DNA of 64,000 nucleotides from Kitasatospora purpeofusca (GTDB lineage: Bacteria > Actinomycetota > Actinomycetes > Streptomycetales > Streptomycetaceae), in the NCBI RefSeq assembly GCF_000718025.1, contig NZ_JODS01000030.1, forward strand, positions 74,783 to 138,782. The letters run 5' to 3'. Of this stretch, positions 60,024 through 64,000 are shown piece by piece. Every line of letters begins with the position of its first letter. Within the stretch, counting starts at the first letter, position 1. Below the pieces are notes generated by a model. The model was not told the origin of the DNA. It ran no database searches and saw nothing but the letters and a program-made list of their open reading frames with translations. The position numbers and the translations under genes were made by a program.

Positions 60024-61027
60024 GCGGAACCGGTCGGTCCGGGCCGGGCCACTCGGACACCCCCGGCCGCACGGCCGCCCGCCGGGCCGGCTGGCCCGCG
60101 CTGGGCCGCCGGGGCCAGGACGGGCCGGGAGCGGCCGACGGTCCCGCGCTGCCGGCCGAGCCGGCCCTGCGCGCCGTCGCCGTCCGGTCGGTCGACCCGG
60201 CGGAGGAGCACCACCTCGGGGAGCGGCTGTCCGCCTTCGTCGACGGTGAACTCGGCCACGACTCGCGCGAGCGCGTCCAGGCCCATCTGGCGACCTGTCC
60301 GCAGTGCCTCGCCGAGGCCGACGAGGGCCGCGCGGTCAAGCACCTGCTGACCCGGACCGGCACCCCCGGTCCGTCCTCCGGGCTGATGGCCCGGCTGATG
60401 GCCGTCGGCGCGCTCCCGGAGGACGAGCCGCAGCCGCGCGCCGACCGGCCGCGCCGGGACGACGACGACTTCCCCGGTGGCGGCGTGGCCGGCACCGGGA
60501 CCCTCGGCGGCAGCCGGCTGAACGGCGGCTCCTTCGGCCGGGGCGCGGGTGCCTCCTTCGGCGGCGGCGCGCTCGGCGCCGACACCCCGGTGCCCGGGGT
60601 CGACCCGCGGGCCTTCGGACGTGGCGGCGCGGTGCTGCGCCCGCTGATCGGCCGCCGCACCGTCCGTCCGGACGCCCCGGTCCAGCCGCTGGCCGCGGCC
60701 GCCGCCGCGATCACCCCGGTGGTCCGGCCGGTCCCGCCGCGCGGTCGGCGCTTCGTCTTCGCCGCCGCCGGGGCGTTCTCGGTGGCCGCGGTGACGCTCG
60801 GCGGGGTCGGCGGCATCGCGGGCCCGGGCGAGGACCAGCACGGCACCGTGGTCAGCCCGGCAGGCAGTGGCGGCCGGGGCGGCATGGTCCCGATGAACGC
60901 CCAGGTGCCGGCGGCGGACCTGCCGGTCCGCCCGGTGGCGGTCACCCGGGGCGCGATGCCGCCGCACGACCTCCCCGAGCGCACGCCGAGCTCCGGCGTG
61001 GCCGGACTGCACCACGAGAACAGATAG
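60020..61027 (+). CDS. Zinc-finger anti-sigma factor (RseA-like)
   Basis: A 335-residue membrane protein. Residues about 73-105 ([37 protein letters not shown]) form the ZAS domain, with H-x3-C-x2-C in HLATCPQC; this binds and inactivates the sigma factor encoded just upstream. A long Gly/Pro-rich linker, then a single helix ([23 protein letters not shown], about 250-275) and a 60-residue extracellular tail follow. Mycobacterial RseA is soluble and shorter, so this version has an extra membrane anchor and would be controlled by proteolysis or redox loss of zinc. Coupled to the sigma gene by a 4-nt overlap. Confidence 0.85.
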   Translation: MSGTGRSGPGHSDTPGRTAARRAGWPALGRRGQDGPGAADGPALPAEPALRAVAVRSVDPAEEHHLGERLSAFVDGELGHDSRERVQAHLATCPQCLAEADEGRAVKHLLTRTGTPGPSSGLMARLMAVGALPEDEPQPRADRPRRDDDDFPGGGVAGTGTLGGSRLNGGSFGRGAGASFGGGALGADTPVPGVDPRAFGRGGAVLRPLIGRRTVRPDAPVQPLAAAAAAITPVVRPVPPRGRRFVFAAAGAFSVAAVTLGGVGGIAGPGEDQHGTVVSPAGSGGRGGMVPMNAQVPAADLPVRPVAVTRGAMPPHDLPERTPSSGVAGLHHENR

Positions 61028-61167
61028 ACCTCACCGGGCCCTTCGGGTCCGCGGTCATCGGCGGGTCTTCACCACGGCTTCATCACACCGGGGGTCATGG
61101 ACCCGCCGATGGCCATTACGCTGTGGGGAGCGTTTGTCCGATCCGCCCGCGACCGTAGGGAGCTTTG

Positions 61168-61614
61168 GTGTTCAGTGACGTGGGCACACTGGAGGTCCTG
61201 ACCCTGGCCATCATGGCCATCGTGATCTTCGGTCCGGACAAGCTGCCGAAGCTGATCCAGGACACCATGGGGTTCATCCGGAAGATCCGGTCCTTCGCGG
61301 ACACCGCGAAGGAGGACATCCGCAGCGAGCTGGGTCCCGAGTTCAAGGACTTCGAGTTCGAGGACCTCAACCCGAAGACCTTCGTCCGCAAGCAGCTGAT
61401 GGGCGGCGAGGAGGACCCGCTGGGCCTCAAGGACATGCGGGAGTCCCTGGACATCCGCTCGGTGCTGGACGACAAGCCGGCCGCCCCGGTGAACGGGCAC
61501 GGCCGCAACGGCAGCGTCTCCTTCGACAAGCCCGCCGCCGCCCCGGCCGCCGCGGCCGCCGGCGCCCCCCTCACCCCGGGCGAGCGCCCCCCGTTCGACC
61601 CCGACGCGACGTAA
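61168..61614 (+). CDS. tatB: Twin-arginine translocase subunit TatB
   Basis: A 148-residue protein with the TatA/B fold: an N-terminal helix (LEVLTLAIMAIVIFGPDKLPKL, with the FGP hinge), an amphipathic helix (IQDTMGFIRKIRSFADTAKEDIRSELG) and a long acidic/Ala-rich tail. TatB recruits folded twin-arginine precursors to TatC. The GTG at 61168 is preferred; a TTG one codon earlier is possible. AGGGAGC is about 4 nt upstream. It follows the anti-sigma gene directly; htrA, which separates the two in mycobacteria, is not present. Confidence 0.9.
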   Translation: MFSDVGTLEVLTLAIMAIVIFGPDKLPKLIQDTMGFIRKIRSFADTAKEDIRSELGPEFKDFEFEDLNPKTFVRKQLMGGEEDPLGLKDMRESLDIRSVLDDKPAAPVNGHGRNGSVSFDKPAAAPAAAAAGAPLTPGERPPFDPDAT

Positions 61615-61821
61615 CACGGCTCCGTCGGAGCTCCTTCGCGCCCCGCCGAACCGCACGGCTGAGCGGGCCCCGGCGTGCGCGCCGCTATTGTGCTGATTGT
61701 TCCCGCTGTGCCGTCCGTCACTTCCGGCCCCGTCCGGGCCCAAGTCGGTCGGCGGGGGCGCCGAGGTGCGCCACGATGGGAGCGCACCACGGCAGGCAAC
61801 GTCGTTGAGGAGGCCCCGGGG

Positions 61822-62496
61822 ATGGACGCGACGAGTCAGGCGGTGGGAACGGCCACGGCCGGCGGACCCATGGTCGGCGGACAGGCCGGCCCGGCGGACC
61901 CGCTGGTGCCCTACCTGTCCGCGGACTTCCCCTGGTACGGCCTGGACGCCGGCTGGTCCGGCCGCCGCTTCCTGCTGCCGAGCGGCTTCGGCGGCCCGCG
62001 CTCCGGCGCGCACGGCACCGTCGACTACGGCAGCCTGGGCCACGGCGAGGAGCCGGCCCGCCAGTACGAGCCGCGCGACATGCGCAAGTTCGCGGTGGCC
62101 GTCACCGTCGCCCGCCGGGACAGCCGGCGCAGCGCCGACAACACCGGCACCCTGGAAGCCACCTCCGCCGCCTCCGCGGCCTGGCTGGCCGGCTCCGGCC
62201 TGCTGGCCGCGACCTGGCCGGGCCAACTGGACCGCGCGCTGCGCCAGGACTGGCTGGACCAGCAGTCGGCCCTCGCCTGGGACCTCGCCGACGACCTGGA
62301 CGGCCCCGGCTGGTCCACCCTCAGCCTCCCGGTGAACGGCCTGCCGCAGCCCTTCCGCTACCGCGAGTCCGAGTACGGCTGGGTCCTGGCCGGCGAGGCC
62401 CCCGGCGTCCTGCTGGGTGCCTACGGCCGCGGCATCAGCGCCTACGGCGCCGGCTTCGCCACCGTCCCCGACCTCACCGCCTACACCCGCCCGTAG
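61822..62496 (+). CDS. Conserved actinobacterial protein of unknown function
   Basis: A 224-residue soluble protein I cannot place in a named family. It is rich in Trp, Gly and Ala, with no signal peptide, helix or recognised motif; the middle (YEPRDMRKFAVAVTVARRDSRR) is basic and the end (EYGWVLAGEAPGVLLGAYGRG) is glycine-rich. The ATG has a clear GAGGAGG 8 nt upstream. Codon use is like its neighbours. It is the last core gene before the integrated element. The 207-bp gap between tatB and this gene shows nothing convincing. Confidence 0.6.
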   Translation: MDATSQAVGTATAGGPMVGGQAGPADPLVPYLSADFPWYGLDAGWSGRRFLLPSGFGGPRSGAHGTVDYGSLGHGEEPARQYEPRDMRKFAVAVTVARRDSRRSADNTGTLEATSAASAAWLAGSGLLAATWPGQLDRALRQDWLDQQSALAWDLADDLDGPGWSTLSLPVNGLPQPFRYRESEYGWVLAGEAPGVLLGAYGRGISAYGAGFATVPDLTAYTRP

Positions 62497-62507
62497 GTCG
62501 GCGCCCC

Positions 62508-62560
62508 GCGCACACGACAGGGCCCGCCGGTTCGAACCGGCGGGCCCCTGTCGTGTGCGC
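62508..62560. terminator. Very long hairpin at the element boundary
   Basis: A near-perfect stem of about 24 bp with one bulged C and a TTCGAA-centred loop. It is a strong bidirectional terminator between the last core gene and the convergent integrase. The GGTTCGAACC centre recalls a tRNA T-arm, but no tRNA surrounds it. Confidence 0.75.
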
Positions 62561-62603
62561 GTCGTCGCGCGTCGTTGTCGTCCCGTCAGAACTTGTTCAA
62601 ATC

Positions 62604-62617
62604 AGCCCAGATGGGCT
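62604..62617 (-). terminator. Small hairpin after the integrase gene
   Basis: AGCCCA-GA-TGGGCT, 6-bp stem, 22 bp after the integrase stop on the minus strand. Confidence 0.35.
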
Positions 62618-62638
62618 CTGACCTGCCGCAATGTGGTC

Positions 62639-63877
62639 CTACGCGGCTCCCGGGGCCGTCTCCGGGCCGTCGGCCGTCTCGGGGCCCTCCCCGAAGGCGG
62701 AGTCGACGGCCTCCCTGGTGCGCTTCTCGCTGCTCGGCATGAGGTGGGTGTAGGTCCGGAGCGTGAAGCCCGGGTCGTGGTGCCCCAGGTACTCGCTCAG
62801 GGCCTTGATGCTCTCCCCGGCGTCCAGCAGCACCGAGGCGTAGAAGTGCCGCAGCGCGTGCATGCCGTTCTCCCGGCCGGGCTGGGCGCCGGCCGTGGTG
62901 AGGGCCGGGTGCCAGACGTCCCGGTTGAAGCGGTTGCGGTTCAGCTGCCGGGCCTTGCCGTCGACGAACAGCAGCTCCACCGTGGTGGGAGGCCCGTCGA
63001 TGTCGCGCCACGGAAGCGTGACGGGGACCGGGGCGTGCGCCGAGAGGTGCGCCCGCAGTGCCCGCGCGACCGAGGCGGGCAACGGTACCTTGCGGGTCTT
63101 GTTGCCCTTTGGCAGGGAGAAGACCGGGCGGTTCCGGATCAGCCGGACCTGCCGGTTCACGTGCACCACGCCCTCGGTGAAGTCGACGTCGCCGACGGCC
63201 AGGCCGAAGATCTCCCCCTGCCGCAGACCGCAGCCGCCGGCCAGGTCGACCATCGGCCGGTAGTTCGCCGGGAACGTCGCGCGCACGGCCAGCACCCGTT
63301 CCCGGACCCACGGGACCAGGCGGCGCGGGGCCAGCTTCGGGGCCCGGACCGACGTCGACCGGCACGGGTTGTTCGGGATCAGTCGATCCTCCACCGCCGC
63401 CGTGAGCATGGTCCCGAGGTTGGCGAACACCACCCGCTGAGAGGCGGGGGAGAGCCCGTGCTCGGCAAGCGTCACCAGCCACTCGCGGATGTCCGACGGC
63501 CGAAGCGAGCTGAGCGGCCGGGTTCCCAGGTGCGGCACCACGTGCAGCCGGATCCGCTGCTCGGTGCTGACGTACGACTGCGGGTCCATGCTGAGCGACG
63601 CCAGCCACTTCTCCGCGTGCTGCTTCACGGTGACCCGCCCCGCGTTCGGGTCGATGAACTGGCCGCGCGCCATGTCCGCCTCGACCTGGGCGAGCCACTG
63701 ATCGGCCTGCCGCTTCTGGCGGTCGGGGAAGCTCTTGCTCTTCTCGGTGCCGTCGGGGCCGATGTAGCGGGCGCGGTAGCGCTTGCCGGTGCCGTGGCGG
63801 TCGGTGCGGACGCGGTGGGGCTTTCCGTCGGGGCCGGTCTCGGTCTTGTACCAGCGGTCTTGGATGTGGCCGGCCAT
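62639..63877 (-). CDS. int: Tyrosine-recombinase integrase of an integrated element
   Basis: A 412-residue site-specific recombinase. An AP2-like arm-binding N terminus (KPHRVRTDRHGTGKRYRARY) and a SAM-like core-binding domain (VTVKQHAEKWLASLSMDPQSY) precede the catalytic domain. The catalytic set is Arg in CGLRQGEIFGL, His-x-x-Arg in MHALRHFYAS, His in LGHHDPG and the nucleophile Tyr in LRTYTHLM. It belongs to the integrases of actinomycete integrative conjugative elements and phages. ATG at 63877 with GAGGAG 6 nt upstream. Excisionase and replication genes should lie beyond the window end; the attachment site is not identified. Confidence 0.93.
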   Translation of the reverse strand: MAGHIQDRWYKTETGPDGKPHRVRTDRHGTGKRYRARYIGPDGTEKSKSFPDRQKRQADQWLAQVEADMARGQFIDPNAGRVTVKQHAEKWLASLSMDPQSYVSTEQRIRLHVVPHLGTRPLSSLRPSDIREWLVTLAEHGLSPASQRVVFANLGTMLTAAVEDRLIPNNPCRSTSVRAPKLAPRRLVPWVRERVLAVRATFPANYRPMVDLAGGCGLRQGEIFGLAVGDVDFTEGVVHVNRQVRLIRNRPVFSLPKGNKTRKVPLPASVARALRAHLSAHAPVPVTLPWRDIDGPPTTVELLFVDGKARQLNRNRFNRDVWHPALTTAGAQPGRENGMHALRHFYASVLLDAGESIKALSEYLGHHDPGFTLRTYTHLMPSSEKRTREAVDSAFGEGPETADGPETAPGAA

Positions 63878-63911
63878 GGGCCGCTCCTCTGTTGTCGGGG
63901 CTGTAGTCGAC

Positions 63912-63947
63912 GTGTTGTTGGCGGTGTTGTTGGCGGTGTTGTTGGCA
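63912..63947. repeat. Three tandem 12-bp repeats upstream of the integrase
   Basis: GTGTTGTTGGCG occurs three times in a row (63912-63923, 63924-63935, 63936-63947, the last ending in A). GTTGTCG about 63892 and CGACAAC at about 63958 flank the array as an inverted repeat. This could be arm-type or excisionase binding sites, or leader sequence. Confidence 0.7.
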
Positions 63948-64000
63948 CTCTGAGCTGCGACAACAACGGGGGGTGGGGGGTCCGGCGGTCGCCGGGGGAG

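Noticed and set aside
62521..62550. GGTTCGAACC resembling a tRNA T-arm beside the integrase
   Set aside because: The loop is one base short for a T-loop, and no acceptor, D or anticodon arm can be built around it. It is the centre of a long palindrome.
1..64000. CRISPR array, phage-defence island or insertion sequence
   Set aside because: No regularly spaced repeats, cas-like proteins, restriction enzymes or transposases were seen. The only mobile gene is the integrase at the right end.

Overview
The window is very GC-rich, with GTG/TTG starts, long Ala/Pro/Gly-rich proteins and a mycothiol gene (mshB). It looks like the chromosomal core of a streptomycete-type actinomycete (Streptomyces or Kitasatospora). 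No rRNA, tRNA, CRISPR array or transposase was found. The right edge enters an integrated element carrying a tyrosine recombinase.

Layout. 1-5.6 kb: end of an M20 amidohydrolase, a HAD phosphatase, a two-gene deaminase/reductase pair resembling a split RibD, a methyltransferase, a DUF4190-type membrane protein, a SPOR-like small protein and a MutT-type Nudix hydrolase. 5.8-11.4 kb: two tandem PAS-PAS-GAF-SpoIIE-HATPase regulators. 11.5-16.6 kb: an orphan family-5 solute-binding lipoprotein, a membrane protein that may be a dead site-2-protease relative, and typA. 16.6-34 kb: three consecutive, closely related oligopeptide ABC transporter operons (binding protein, two permeases, two ATPases each), followed by a second orphan binding protein on the opposite strand. 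35.9-42.6 kb: a membrane-anchored PG_binding_4 protein, mshB with a small membrane partner, and an S9 peptidase. 42.7-46.8 kb: an ABC-2 exporter plus a DesK/DesR-like two-component system headed by a perfect 16-bp palindrome. 46.8-62.5 kb: a housekeeping block with a SirB1-like protein, a GNAT, ferredoxin, dapC, dapE, LOG, folP2, a DivIVA-like protein, tag, an enoyl-CoA hydratase, DUF3117, an O-methyltransferase, an ECF sigma factor with zinc-finger anti-sigma factor, and tatB. Parts of this order match the mycobacterial dapE-folP2-tag and sigE-rseA-htrA-tatB neighbourhoods. 62.6 kb to end: integrase.

How parts work together. The three Opp systems import peptides; secreted peptidases and two orphan binding proteins surround them. 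Ferredoxin, dapC and dapE sit together, and the last two serve lysine/peptidoglycan synthesis. The ECF sigma gene has a recognisable ECF promoter upstream and is translationally coupled to its anti-sigma factor.

Main anomalies. (1) Four of the fifteen opp genes carry clean internal deletions with frameshifts, placed exactly where the paralogous operons are most alike. This suggests repeat collapse in the assembly more than biological decay. (2) Seven genes have a TAGGGT/TAGGCT/TAGCCT -10 box only 6-8 nt before the ATG, the layout of leaderless mRNAs. (3) Several perfect or near-perfect palindromes lie upstream of transport operons. I did not find a clearly new multi-gene system; the triplicated Opp locus and its regulation are the most unusual content.
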